Of a stretch of 42,282 nucleotides of DNA, positions 8,963-16,984 are shown piece after piece. How positions within the stretch are numbered: position 1 is the stretch's first letter; each line of letters starts with the position of its first letter. A model generated the notes under the pieces. That model was not told the DNA's origin and did not search any database. It saw nothing but the letters and a program-made list of their open reading frames with translations. The stretch covers positions 1 to 42,282 of the forward strand of contig CAIYRB010000146.1 of the NCBI GenBank assembly GCA_903928445.1, written 5' to 3'. A program made the translations under genes and the position numbers. The stretch comes from an uncultured Pseudomonadota bacterium. GTDB lineage: Bacteria; Bdellovibrionota_B; Oligoflexia; Oligoflexales; CAIYRB01.

Positions 8963-9997
8963 TCAACGCTCGTTTGCCGCCGCCTTTTGCAAGCCGCCAG
9001 GTGCCGCCAAAAACTCCGCAAGGATCTGATTGACCAGCGCAGCGTCATCAAAGTGCGGGCAGTGACTACCGTGAGGGATCACGGCTAATTGACCATTGCC
9101 GAGGTGTTTAAGCAGCCGCCGACTCTCGCTAGGTGGTACGACCAGATCATGGGCGCCGGAAATCATCAGCACCGGGCAGGTGATGCGTTTGGCAAAGCGC
9201 ACGGCGTCAAAGTGCGTCAACTCCGCCATCAAGGCGGTAAACAGCCGTGCATCGATCGCCAGCATGGCGACAATATACTCATCGATATCAGAGGTCTGCG
9301 CCAGGTAGGGGTTGAAGCCGTTGGCGCGGATAAACTCGCGAAACGGGACCCTGAGCAGCGGGTGTTCCAGGAGCAGGGCGTTGAGCCTATTAACGTAGTT
9401 AACGGCGAAAGGAGCGTGTTTTTGGACTTGCACCAGAGCATGCCATAGCCATCCCGACACCGGCTGCAGCGGCATCGTGCGGCTTGGGCTCCGCGTCGGG
9501 GAGGCGAGGAGAACCAGCGACTCGACCAGATCCGGGTAGTCCCGAGCGAGTTGTAGCACTAGCGAGCCGCCCATGGATTGACCGAGAAAGGTCGCCGAGC
9601 GAATACCCAAGTGCTTGGCCACCGCCACCACGTCTTCGACGATTGCGCTCATGGTCAACTGTTCACCCGGCGGCAGGGGGGAGGAACGGCCGTGGCCACG
9701 AAAGTCAAACCACACCTGGCGGTAAGGTGGTGTGTTGACCCTAGCCCCTCGCCGGAGCGGCGGCCTAGCACCCCGATCTTTGCTGCCAAAATAGGCTAGC
9801 TGGTACTTCCAGTGAGCAATCGAGCAGCCTAAACCATAAAGGTAAAACAGCACCGGCCCGGTACCGCCAGAATCGGCATAGTAGATTTCGTGTCCAGTAG
9901 GCAACGCGAGCAAGCCGCTACTTGGCTTTGGCGTCGCGGCGACCGGCGGCGAGGCCGCTCGGGCTAGCTTTTTACTTGGGCGCGATGCTTTAGTCAT
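8963..9997 (-). CDS. Alpha/beta hydrolase with in-frame insertion
   Basis: This ~344-residue alpha/beta-fold hydrolase has the nucleophile elbow GQSMGG, an oxyanion-loop region (YLYGLGCSIAHW), the WFDFRGHGRS strand, an acid in SGAHDLVVP and a catalytic histidine in IPHGSHCPHFDD. The set fits a soluble esterase/lipase or C-C hydrolase of the AB_hydrolase_1 type; the substrate is not predictable. The first ~30 residues are basic and Ala/Pro-rich. About 20 extra residues (GSKDRGARPPLRRGARVNTP, encoded by about 9732-9791) interrupt the usual short link before WFDFRGHG. That insertion is GC-rich and palindromic in DNA. The start is the ATG at 9997, with AGGTG 5 bases upstream; a GTG at 10003 is also open. 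Confidence 0.86.
   Translation of the reverse strand: MTKASRPSKKLARAASPPVAATPKPSSGLLALPTGHEIYYADSGGTGPVLFYLYGLGCSIAHWKYQLAYFGSKDRGARPPLRRGARVNTPPYRQVWFDFRGHGRSSPLPPGEQLTMSAIVEDVVAVAKHLGIRSATFLGQSMGGSLVLQLARDYPDLVESLVLLASPTRSPSRTMPLQPVSGWLWHALVQVQKHAPFAVNYVNRLNALLLEHPLLRVPFREFIRANGFNPYLAQTSDIDEYIVAMLAIDARLFTALMAELTHFDAVRFAKRITCPVLMISGAHDLVVPPSESRRLLKHLGNGQLAVIPHGSHCPHFDDAALVNQILAEFLAAPGGLQKAAANER
9732..9791 (-). repeat. Palindromic in-frame insertion inside the hydrolase gene
   Basis: CGCCG (9750-9754) and CGGCG (9758-9762) form a hairpin around GAG, and CTAG occurs on both sides (9741-9744 and 9765-9768), able to extend the stem across an internal loop. The encoded residues are Arg/Gly/Pro-rich (GAR-PPLRR-GAR), unlike the rest of the protein. 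The boundaries are estimates. Confidence 0.35.
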
Positions 9998-10101
9998 AAG
10001 CACCTAATTTAGTTGGAATTAAATAGGATCACAAGGAAAAACTAAAGCTCGGAAGGGAGCGGCCGATAAGCCATTGTAACACGCGCGGAGGAGGAGGCTC
10101 C

Positions 10102-10389
10102 ATGGCCTATCATCAGGATATTCCGATCCAGTTGTTCGTCAGCCAGGAATACCACACCCCGGCTGTGCAGGTCATCGTCGACACCTGGCGGGTCGAGCCG
10201 CAGCTGGTGATCGAACGCGTGATCGAGCATTTTCGTGAGATGGGCATCTACCGGATTCGGCCCAATCACCATCGGTTGATCAAAAAGGCCATGCTGAACC
10301 ACCTGAAGACCTCGCCTGAGATCATGCGGATGGTGGTTAAAAACCGCAATGACGAGATGAAGCGCCAGCGCAATCGCCACGCCGACTAG
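10102..10389 (+). CDS. Small conserved-looking hypothetical protein (95 aa)
   Basis: Translation of this small ORF is well supported. The ATG at 10102 is preceded by a strong GGAGGAGGAGG ribosome-binding stretch, and the protein is compact and well-ordered in composition. It is rich in basic and hydrophobic residues, ends in a basic helix-like tail (KNRNDEMKRQRNRH), and has no signal peptide or membrane segment. The middle (VEPQLVIERVIEHFREMGIY) looks like an amphipathic helix. I do not recognise the family. It lies between the divergently transcribed hydrolase and the convergent bolA. An RNA- or DNA-binding role would fit the charge, but that is a guess. Confidence 0.65.
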   Translation: MAYHQDIPIQLFVSQEYHTPAVQVIVDTWRVEPQLVIERVIEHFREMGIYRIRPNHHRLIKKAMLNHLKTSPEIMRMVVKNRNDEMKRQRNRHAD

Positions 10390-10414
10390 TCGCTGCAGGT
10401 ACTTTGGCTTTGGC

Positions 10415-10642
10415 TTATGCCTCGCCCGTGTCGAGAGACAGGGCGTGGATTTGCGACTTCATCAACTCGCCTAGGGCCTGGTAGACCATCTGATGCTGCT
10501 GGATCAGGGTCTTCCCCTTGAACTCAGCGGCTCTGATGCGGACCTGCCAGTGATCGCCGCCGCCGGTCATGTCGGTGGCGCGGATCTGTGCGGTGGGGAT
10601 GTGTTCTTTAAGGCGATTGGTAATGATCTCGGCCGTCATCAT
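10415..10642 (-). CDS. bolA: BolA-family protein
   Basis: This 75-residue protein has the whole BolA fold in sequence: an N-terminal helix (ITNRLKEHIP), the 'GGGDHWQVRI' strand, the FKGKTLIQQHQMVYQAL helix region, and the C-terminal signature IHALSLDT. BolA/IbaG proteins bind a [2Fe-2S] cluster together with monothiol glutaredoxins and affect cell shape and stress responses. The histidine of the helix (QQH) and the C-terminal His in IHAL are the usual candidate ligands. The start is the first of two ATGs at 10642 and 10639; AGAGGA lies 6 bases before the first. Its start codon is only 32 bp from that of the divergent rdgB. No glutaredoxin gene is in the window. Confidence 0.9.
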   Translation of the reverse strand: MMTAEIITNRLKEHIPTAQIRATDMTGGGDHWQVRIRAAEFKGKTLIQQHQMVYQALGELMKSQIHALSLDTGEA

Positions 10643-10674
10643 AATATATCCTCTTGGTCGCAAGGAGGGCGACT

Positions 10675-11268
10675 ATGCCACGACTCTATCTCGCCAGCAA
10701 TAATCGACACAAGGCCGCCGAACTACAGCAATTGTTAAGCGCGCTTAAACCGGCATGGACGGTGGCCTTGGCGCGCGATTTGGACCCGGCCATCGCCTGG
10801 GACGAAAGCGGCGACACCTTTTTGGCCAATGCGCGCATCAAGGCCGAGGCGGTCCGCGCCTTGACCAAAGACTGCGTGCTGGCCGACGATTCGGGGCTGG
10901 TCGTCGATGCACTTGGCGGGCTGCCTGGGGTCCATTCTAGCCGCTACGCGGGCCAGGGTGGCGACGATCTGGCCAACAACGCCAAGCTGCGAGCGGCGAC
11001 TTCGCACCTTGAAGAGGCGCAATTGACCGCGCGCTTCATGTGCACTCTGTACTTTATCGACGCGGCGGGGGAGGGCCACGCCTTCACCGGTAGCTGCGAG
11101 GGCCACCTCACGCACACGCCGAGTGGTAAACATGGATTTGGTTATGATCCGCTGTTTGTTCCCAGCGGTGGCACCAAGACCATGGCTGATATGGACAGCG
11201 TCGAGAAGAACGCTATCAGCCACCGGAGTAAGGCCTTTGATGCCTTCGCGCGTTGGCTACAAGGCTGA
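10675..11268 (+). CDS. rdgB: XTP/dITP diphosphatase (Ham1/RdgB)
   Basis: This 197-residue nucleotide-pool sanitising enzyme hydrolyses ITP, dITP and XTP to monophosphate and pyrophosphate, preventing incorporation of deaminated purines. The Ham1 landmarks are present in order: SNNRHK (phosphate binding), FLANARIKA, ADDSGLVVDAL (metal-binding acids), GVHSSRYAG, GKHGFGYDPLFVP and the C-terminal KNAISHRSKA. The length is normal for the family. The start ATG at 10675 has AAGGAGG 6 bases upstream. The gene starts 32 bp from the divergent bolA start and ends 20 bp before the convergent TPR gene. Confidence 0.95.
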   Translation: MPRLYLASNNRHKAAELQQLLSALKPAWTVALARDLDPAIAWDESGDTFLANARIKAEAVRALTKDCVLADDSGLVVDALGGLPGVHSSRYAGQGGDDLANNAKLRAATSHLEEAQLTARFMCTLYFIDAAGEGHAFTGSCEGHLTHTPSGKHGFGYDPLFVPSGGTKTMADMDSVEKNAISHRSKAFDAFARWLQG

Positions 11269-11288
11269 TACTGTAGCGATCTCAGGCA

Positions 11289-12299
11289 TTATTTCGCTGG
11301 CGCTGCGGCTGGTGCGGCAGGTCCAGCCTGGTTTTGTTTTTTGCGCGCTACTTTCATATAGTCGCGGTACTCGCGGCTAGTATGGATCCAACCGAAGTCG
11401 GAATCTTTCAGAGATTCGTTGATCTCATTACGGTACTTTGCCGGCTCGATCAGGTAGGAGTTTAGGATGGCGACGGCATTCTGTGGGTCGTTCATCCGCG
11501 CTAGACACCGCGCCAGCAGCATCGTCGACTTGCGGGCAATCTGTTCATCTTCAGCCCAGATCTGCTTTTTTTGCTCCATTTCGCTGACGTGGCGCAGCGG
11601 GGGTAGGGCATCGACGCACTGGTCCATCAGGCGATAGGCGAGGCCAAGGTGGTAGTAGCCGGGGATGTCGAGCTCGCCGTTGGCCTTGGCTTTTTCAAAG
11701 CCTTTCGCGGCGACCTTATATTTGTGCTGATTAAACGCTGTGGTTGCGGCGATGTAATCCTTTGATGCTCTGGCTTTGGCTTTGCTTTGATCGCCGGTTC
11801 CTGCAGCTAGCACCTGGGACTGCTGCAAGACATAGGAGGTATCCAACAGGCATGGGGCATCACCGCCGCCTTCGCAGCAGACCTGATGCAGGTTTGCTGA
11901 CAAGCGCTTGCCTAGTATGGCATTGCACTGCAGGCCACCGGGCGGCAGGTACATAAACACCGTTTCACCAGCAAGGGCGCCTTCCTCGCTAGCCAGCCCA
12001 CGGGTGTTGGCTTGGGATTTAGCCACCCGGCCCTTCAGGTATAGTCCGCGGTACGTGTCATAAAACGCCTTGCGCCCAGCGCTGTCGAGGCCACCGATCC
12101 AGGCGTATTTATCTTTACTTAAGTCAAAGATCTTTTCTGGTTCGATCGCCTTGCAACCTTGGACGTCGTAGACGACTGGGCCGCTGATCAGCGTCATGCA
12201 GGTGGCAAAGGCACGAGTGCTGAAGGAGCCAAAGCTTAGGGCCTGGCCGCAGGCAAGGGTCAAAACGAGGCGCCAGCGCTGCCAAATCGAATATGTCAT
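11289..12299 (-). CDS. Exported TPR-like protein of unknown function
   Basis: This 336-residue protein has a signal peptide (short basic N-terminus, hydrophobic LVLTLACGQALSF core, cleavage likely near AFA). The mature N-terminal half has paired cysteines (CMTLISG..GCK, CCEGGG..C) that could form disulfides in the periplasm. The second half (~180-290) carries two to three TPR-like helical pairs, for example KVAAKGFEKAKANGELDIPGYY then LGLAYRLMDQCVDALP, and AVAILNSY. It ends in an Ala/Pro-rich tail. Start ATG at 12299, with a GTG one codon upstream. It runs opposite to the SH3-like lipoprotein, and the 190-bp gap between them should contain both promoters. No assignable function. Confidence 0.75.
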   Translation of the reverse strand: MTYSIWQRWRLVLTLACGQALSFGSFSTRAFATCMTLISGPVVYDVQGCKAIEPEKIFDLSKDKYAWIGGLDSAGRKAFYDTYRGLYLKGRVAKSQANTRGLASEEGALAGETVFMYLPPGGLQCNAILGKRLSANLHQVCCEGGGDAPCLLDTSYVLQQSQVLAAGTGDQSKAKARASKDYIAATTAFNQHKYKVAAKGFEKAKANGELDIPGYYHLGLAYRLMDQCVDALPPLRHVSEMEQKKQIWAEDEQIARKSTMLLARCLARMNDPQNAVAILNSYLIEPAKYRNEINESLKDSDFGWIHTSREYRDYMKVARKKQNQAGPAAPAAAPAK

Positions 12300-12488
12300 C
12301 ACAAGTCGCCCCGTTCGAAAGGATCTGCCATCGTGGCTCTGGAGTTTTGTCCATGATAACCGAAGGGTTCGGTAAATTCAAAGCCTTAGGCACAGGTTTA
12401 AAGCCACGGCAAAGCTTGCCGACTAAAGTTTTCCTGGACGTCACCGAATCCTAGGCTACGGTTTATGTCGCACGTAAAGGATTTAGGC

Positions 12489-13178
12489 ATGACGAACAAA
12501 ACGTACAAAACATGGAAATCGATGCTAGGACCCTTGGTCATCACCGCCGTGAGCGTGATAAACTTCTCGGCTTGCTCCGGTCACGATGAGGAGGAGCAGG
12601 TGGCGCCGAACTCGGCCAGCAAGGACGACGCCAACGAGTCCGACGCAGCCGGCGAGGCCACGGCGGATGCGCCCAATGAGGCGGCCGCTCCTGATAGCGA
12701 CGGCGAAGCCAAGGAGGTCGCTGCGTCCACCGAAACCGCTGCGGCCGCCGACGGCGAGGTAGGCGAAGCCGCAGCTGAAGCGCCAGCCGCTGAAGCCACA
12801 GCGGAAGCGCCAGCCGCTGAAGCCGCTCCGGCCAACGACACCGTAGCAGCAAGCGAACCGGCAGCGCCTGCAGCGGCACCCGCGGCCGCTGCTCCTCCAG
12901 CCCCGGCTGCAGCCGCCCAACCTGTCGCAGCGTCTGGTGGCGCCGGGCCGGGCCGGGTGGTGCGCTATATTCAAGCCGATCAAACCGTGCTCCACGCTGC
13001 GGCTAGCGATGCGGCTCCAGTGGCGCTGCAACTCACCCAGGGGGATATCCTTATGGTGGTCGAGGAAAACGGCTGGGGCCGTGTCACCGACCAGCTCTTC
13101 GTCAAGCTGGACGCCGTGTCGGCACGCGCCGTACCGCGGACCTTTGCCAAGCCCGAGTGGTTGCCTCCCGCGCACTGA
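12489..13178 (+). CDS. Lipoprotein with Ala/Glu/Pro-rich stalk and C-terminal SH3-like domain
   Basis: This 229-residue predicted lipoprotein has a hydrophobic segment LVITAVSVINFSAC with the cysteine as likely lipidation site. Residues ~35-150 are a low-complexity stalk of Ala, Glu, Asp and Pro, including an internal 27-bp DNA repeat. The last ~75 residues (RVVRYIQADQTVLHAA...GDILMVVEENGWGRV) look like a bacterial SH3 (SH3b-type) fold, which often binds cell-wall peptides. A plausible job is an outer-membrane-anchored wall-binding protein. The start at 12489 has AAAGG 8 bases upstream; an ATG at 12465 also exists but lacks a ribosome site. It heads the co-directional run to mlaE, leuS, hemJ and the transglycosylase. 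Confidence 0.75.
   Translation: MTNKTYKTWKSMLGPLVITAVSVINFSACSGHDEEEQVAPNSASKDDANESDAAGEATADAPNEAAAPDSDGEAKEVAASTETAAAADGEVGEAAAEAPAAEATAEAPAAEAAPANDTVAASEPAAPAAAPAAAAPPAPAAAAQPVAASGGAGPGRVVRYIQADQTVLHAAASDAAPVALQLTQGDILMVVEENGWGRVTDQLFVKLDAVSARAVPRTFAKPEWLPPAH
12777..12824 (+). repeat. 27-bp-period repeat in the lipoprotein stalk
   Basis: A 21-base unit is repeated exactly at 12777-12797 and 12804-12824, encoding two copies of an Ala/Glu/Pro module (E-A-P-A-A-E-A). It is the kind of unit that expands or contracts by slippage, so stalk length may vary between strains. Confidence 0.8.
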
Positions 13179-13225
13179 TTTGGCTGTGTTAGACTGGGGT
13201 GGGTGCCAAGCGACGGGAGCCTGCC

Positions 13226-14008
13226 TTGACCTCGACCTCGACTTCGATCATGCAGTTATTTGCGAAACCGATCAGCGGCCTCGGCCGCTATACCTTATTC
13301 ATGCAGCGCTCGTTGTGGCGCTGCTTTTTGCCGCCGGTACAACTTCGACTGCTGCTCAAGCAGCTTGAGTTCATCGGCAACCGTAGCCTCGTCATCATCA
13401 TCATCTCAGCGATCATGATCGGCTGTATCTTCGGCCTGATTCTCGGCGATATCTTTCGTAATTTTGGCGCCGAGTCGATGCTGGGAGCGGCCGCCGGGGT
13501 TGCTTTGAGCAAGGAGCTTGCCCCGATCTTTTGCGGCTTCTTAGTCACGGCTCGGGCTGGGTCGTCGATGGCTGCGGAGATCGCCACGATGCGGGTCAAT
13601 GAGCAGATTGATGCGATGCGCGTGATGGCCGTTAACCCCTATGGCTACCTGGTGGCCCCCAGGATGCTCGGGGCTTTGATCATGTTGCCGCTTCTGACGG
13701 CGGTATTTATGCTGGTGGGCGTCATGTCCGCATACCTGATCGGCGTGGCTTTTTTTGATATCGACATCGGCACTTTCTTGGAAAAGATGCGGTGGATCGT
13801 CAAGCCTCGCTTCATCTTTCAGGGTATGGAAAAAGCCGCGGTCTTTGGCGTCATCTTGGCGTCGATCGGCTGCTTCAAAGGCTTCTATGCCGCGGGTGGG
13901 GCCAAGGGGGTCGGCCGGGCCACGACTGAGGCGGTGGTGCTGTCCTTGGTGGCGATCTTGATCAGCGATTATTTCATCAGCTACCTGCAGTTTGATAAGG
14001 TTTTCTAG
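13226..14008 (+). CDS. mlaE: MlaE/YrbE-family ABC transporter permease
   Basis: This 260-residue inner-membrane permease belongs to Mla-type phospholipid transporters. Family signatures are clear: LEFIGNRSL, FGAESMLGAAAGVALSKELAP, ARAGSSMAAEIATMRVNEQIDAM, PYGYLVAPRM, and a C-terminal segment with GCFKGFYAAGGAKGVGRATT. Four to five hydrophobic segments are evident. The start is probably TTG at 13226: GGGAG lies 6 bases before it. A GTG at 13199 and an ATG at 13250 lack ribosome sites. In most genomes this gene sits beside mlaF (ATPase) and mlaD (MCE); neither is in the window, so the partners must be elsewhere. leuS follows after 84 bp. Confidence 0.92.
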   Translation: MTSTSTSIMQLFAKPISGLGRYTLFMQRSLWRCFLPPVQLRLLLKQLEFIGNRSLVIIIISAIMIGCIFGLILGDIFRNFGAESMLGAAAGVALSKELAPIFCGFLVTARAGSSMAAEIATMRVNEQIDAMRVMAVNPYGYLVAPRMLGALIMLPLLTAVFMLVGVMSAYLIGVAFFDIDIGTFLEKMRWIVKPRFIFQGMEKAAVFGVILASIGCFKGFYAAGGAKGVGRATTEAVVLSLVAILISDYFISYLQFDKVF

Positions 14009-14092
14009 GTCGGCTGATATCCTTCTGGTAGGCGCCTTATCGGCCTTATGTTACCTTCGCCGCAGTCAAGTAGAATCTGCGGAGGCAAGGTT

Positions 14093-16531
14093 ATGAGTGG
14101 CGATGGTGCGCGGCATGATTACGACTTCAAGGCGATCGAGGCCAAGTGGCAAAAGTACTGGGATGAGCATCAGACCTTCAAAACCGTGGAACGGCCAGAG
14201 CAGCCGAAATATTATATCCTCGACATGTTTCCTTATCCTTCGGGCGACGGCCTGCACGTCGGTCACGTTGAGGGTTACACCGCGACCGATATCTACGCCC
14301 GCTACAAGCGTATGCGCGGCTTCAATGTGCTGCATCCGATGGGCTGGGATGCCTTTGGCCTGCCGGCGGAACAGTACGCAGTCAAGACCGGCCAGCACCC
14401 GGCGCTGACGACCAAGCGCAATACCGAGCGCTTTCGCGGGCAGATCAAACGCCTGGGCTTGTCCTACGATTGGTCGCGCGAGATCGATACGACCGATACC
14501 AAATACTACAAATGGACGCAGTGGATTTTTCGTCGTTTGTACGAAAAGGGTCTGGCCTACCAATCCTTCGCACCGGTGAACTGGTGCCCCGAACTGGGGA
14601 CCGTTTTGGCCAACGAAGAGGTGATCGACGGCAAGTCAGAGGTCGGTGGGTTTCCCGTCATCAAGAAACCGATGCGGCAATGGGTGCTTAAAATTACCGC
14701 TTATGCCGAGCAATTGCTCGCCGATTTAGATGACCTGGAGTGGCCAGATAGCCTTAAGGAGATGCAGCGCAACTGGATCGGTAAAAGCATTGGCGCTCAT
14801 GTCAGCTTTCAGGTCGACGGCCATGGCGAGACCTTCCAGGTGTTCACGACTAGGCCCGACACGCTGTTTGGTGCGACCTTCTGCGTGCTGTCGCCGGAGC
14901 ACGCGTTGATCGATCTGATCACGACGCCGGCCGCCAAGGACGTCGTGAGTGCCTACTGCGCCGCAGCCAAGACCAAGTCCGACATGGAGCGGACTGCTGT
15001 CACCAAAGACAAGACCGGCGTCGATACCGGAGCCTTTGCCGTCAACCCATTGAGTGGTGAGAAGCTGCCGATCTATGTCGCCGACTATGTGCTCGGCTCT
15101 TACGGCAGCGGTGCGATCATGGCCGTGCCGGGGCATGATGAGCGCGATCACGCCTTCGCGCAAAGGTATCATCTGCCGATCAAGCGCGTGTTGACCGGTG
15201 GCGAGGCGGATATCCAGACGGCCGCCCATACCGGTGATGGGACGCTGGTCAGCTCTGGATTTCTCGATGGTCTGAGTAAGGATCAGGCCATTGCCGCCGT
15301 CTGCTCTTGGTTAGAAAAACATGGGTCCGGAAAGAAGGCCGTTACCTATAAGTTGCGCGACTGGCTGTTTTCGCGCCAGCGCTATTGGGGTGAACCATTT
15401 CCTTTGGCCCACGATCAAGACGGCCAAGTGGTGCTCCTTGATGAGGCGGATCTACCGGTCACCCTGCCTGAGCTCGATCAGTTTAAACCGGCTGGGGATG
15501 GCGAATCACCGCTGGCGCTTGCCGGACCTTGGTTGCAAGTGACCAAGGACGGTAAGACCCTGCGGCGCGAGACCAACACCATGCCGCAGTGGGCCGGGTC
15601 TTGTTGGTACTACCTGCGCTTTATGGATCCGCATAACGACAAGGCCCCCTGGGATAAAGATATTGAGAAGTACTGGATGCCGGTCGATCTCTATGTCGGT
15701 GGCGCCGAGCATGCCGTCTTGCATTTGCTGTACGCTCGATTTTGGCACAAGGTCCTCTATGACTGTGGCCTGGTTTCGACCAAGGAACCATTTAAGCGAC
15801 TGCTGCACCCTGGGATCGTCCTCGGCGAAAATGGCGAGAAGATGTCGAAGAGTCGCGGCAACGTCGTGAATCCCGACGTGATTGTCGCCGAGTGGGGCGC
15901 TGACGCGCTGCGTCTTTACGAAATGTTTATGGGGCCACTGACCGCGGCGAAGCCATGGCAGACCTCAGGCATCAATGGCGTTTACCGTTTCTTAAAGCGG
16001 GTCCAGCGTTTGATCATCGACGAAGACGGGCGCCTAAGCGAGAAACTTTCTCTCGAACCGCCGACCGGGGCCTTTCATAAGTTGCTGCATCGCACCATCA
16101 AGAAGGTGACCGAAGATAGCGAGTCCATGCAGTTCAACACGGCGATTGCCGCGATGATGGAGTTCGTCAACGCCGCCTACAAAGAACCGACGTTTAGTCG
16201 CCCTGCCGCCGAGGCCTTGATCCTGATGCTGGCGCCTTATGCGCCGCATCTTGCCGAGGAGCTCTGGCAGCGTCTTGGCCATCAAGAGTCACTGGCCTAC
16301 ACGCCGTTTCCAAGCTTTGATCCGGAATTGGCGCAGGTTGACGCGGTGATCTTGTCAGTCCAGGTTAACGGCAAGCTTCGGGGCACCTTGAGCTTGGCCA
16401 CGGATGCCAGCAAAGAGGCCATCATCCTTGCGGCCAAGGAGCTCGAGGCAGTGCAGCGACAGCTGGACGGTAAGACGCTGGTGAAAGAGATCTACGTCCC
16501 AGGAAAGATCATTAATTTTGTCGTGAGGTGA
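14093..16531 (+). CDS. leuS: Leucyl-tRNA synthetase
   Basis: This 812-residue class I aminoacyl-tRNA synthetase charges tRNA-Leu. The HIGH motif appears as HVGH (from residue ~55, after FPYPSGDGL) and KMSKS at ~583 ([12 protein letters not shown]). The CP1 editing domain is present ([25 protein letters not shown]). The substrate region [17 protein letters not shown] is standard, and the C-terminal anticodon-binding and tail regions are complete, ending [10 protein letters not shown]. It is slightly shorter than the ~860 typical of E. coli. The ATG at 14093 has GGAGG 7 bases upstream; the frame is open to 14048, but that extension is not needed. hemJ follows after only 3 bases. Confidence 0.97.
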   Translation: MSGDGARHDYDFKAIEAKWQKYWDEHQTFKTVERPEQPKYYILDMFPYPSGDGLHVGHVEGYTATDIYARYKRMRGFNVLHPMGWDAFGLPAEQYAVKTGQHPALTTKRNTERFRGQIKRLGLSYDWSREIDTTDTKYYKWTQWIFRRLYEKGLAYQSFAPVNWCPELGTVLANEEVIDGKSEVGGFPVIKKPMRQWVLKITAYAEQLLADLDDLEWPDSLKEMQRNWIGKSIGAHVSFQVDGHGETFQVFTTRPDTLFGATFCVLSPEHALIDLITTPAAKDVVSAYCAAAKTKSDMERTAVTKDKTGVDTGAFAVNPLSGEKLPIYVADYVLGSYGSGAIMAVPGHDERDHAFAQRYHLPIKRVLTGGEADIQTAAHTGDGTLVSSGFLDGLSKDQAIAAVCSWLEKHGSGKKAVTYKLRDWLFSRQRYWGEPFPLAHDQDGQVVLLDEADLPVTLPELDQFKPAGDGESPLALAGPWLQVTKDGKTLRRETNTMPQWAGSCWYYLRFMDPHNDKAPWDKDIEKYWMPVDLYVGGAEHAVLHLLYARFWHKVLYDCGLVSTKEPFKRLLHPGIVLGENGEKMSKSRGNVVNPDVIVAEWGADALRLYEMFMGPLTAAKPWQTSGINGVYRFLKRVQRLIIDEDGRLSEKLSLEPPTGAFHKLLHRTIKKVTEDSESMQFNTAIAAMMEFVNAAYKEPTFSRPAAEALILMLAPYAPHLAEELWQRLGHQESLAYTPFPSFDPELAQVDAVILSVQVNGKLRGTLSLATDASKEAIILAAKELEAVQRQLDGKTLVKEIYVPGKIINFVVR

Positions 16532-16534
16532 AGC

Positions 16535-16972
16535 TTGGCTTATTTGTGGTTAAAATGGTTGCATATCGTCGCCGTCATCAGCTGGATGGCAGGGATCCTG
16601 TATCTCTACCGGTTATTGGTTTATCTGGCAGAGCGTGGCGGCGACCCTAGTAACAAAGAGCTGTTGTTGTTGATGGCGCGACGTTTGTTTAAGGCGATCA
16701 CCTTGCCAGCCATGATCGTCTCTTATGTTGCCGGTTTGGGGATGGTGGGACTGGTGCCTGCGCTAGGGCATCAGCCTTGGTTCATGGCTAAATTCGTGCT
16801 CGTTTTGCTGATGACCCATATGACGGCCAAGGCTGGACTGCTCATTGGTCGCTTCGCAAGTGGTGGGCCTAAGCTGCCTACTTCAAAGCGGCTACGCTGG
16901 CTTAACGAAGCGCCCACCGTGCTTCTGCTGGTTATAGTTTACCTAGTCATATTCAAGCCTTTCAGCCCTTAA
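16535..16972 (+). CDS. hemJ: HemJ-type protoporphyrinogen oxidase (UPF0093)
   Basis: This 145-residue four-helix membrane protein matches HemJ, which oxidises protoporphyrinogen IX to protoporphyrin IX in organisms without HemY/HemG. The sequence WLKWLHIVAVISWMAG carries His10, and WFMAKFVLV carries a lysine at 86. These fit the conserved His/Lys haem ligands reported for the cyanobacterial enzyme. The hydrophobic pattern gives four transmembrane segments with a cytosolic loop after helix 3. The start is TTG at 16535, with GAGG 6 bases before it and overlapping the end of leuS, which argues for translational coupling. Other haem genes are not in the window. Confidence 0.9.
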   Translation: MAYLWLKWLHIVAVISWMAGILYLYRLLVYLAERGGDPSNKELLLLMARRLFKAITLPAMIVSYVAGLGMVGLVPALGHQPWFMAKFVLVLLMTHMTAKAGLLIGRFASGGPKLPTSKRLRWLNEAPTVLLLVIVYLVIFKPFSP

Positions 16973-16984
16973 TCGGGATCTGCT

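Noticed and set aside
9089..9448. Plus-strand frames opposite the alpha/beta hydrolase.
   Set aside because: The minus strand shows complete hydrolase motifs; the plus frames are shadows.
10042..10380. Minus-strand frame of 112 codons over the small 95-aa gene.
   Set aside because: The + strand gene has a very strong GGAGGAGGAGG and balanced composition; the minus frame shows neither.
12359..12373. Short hairpin ACCGAA/TTCGGT in the promoter gap of the lipoprotein.
   Set aside because: Six base pairs with a three-base loop; too small to claim as a regulator or terminator.
12525..13175. Long minus-strand frame opposite the SH3-like lipoprotein.
   Set aside because: Its Arg/Gly/Cys composition mirrors the Ala/Pro-rich codons on the coding strand; the + strand has a signal peptide and ribosome site.
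13199..14008. GTG at 13199 as MlaE start.
   Set aside because: It lacks a ribosome site, whereas TTG at 13226 has GGGAG at the right distance and the added residues are not conserved-looking.
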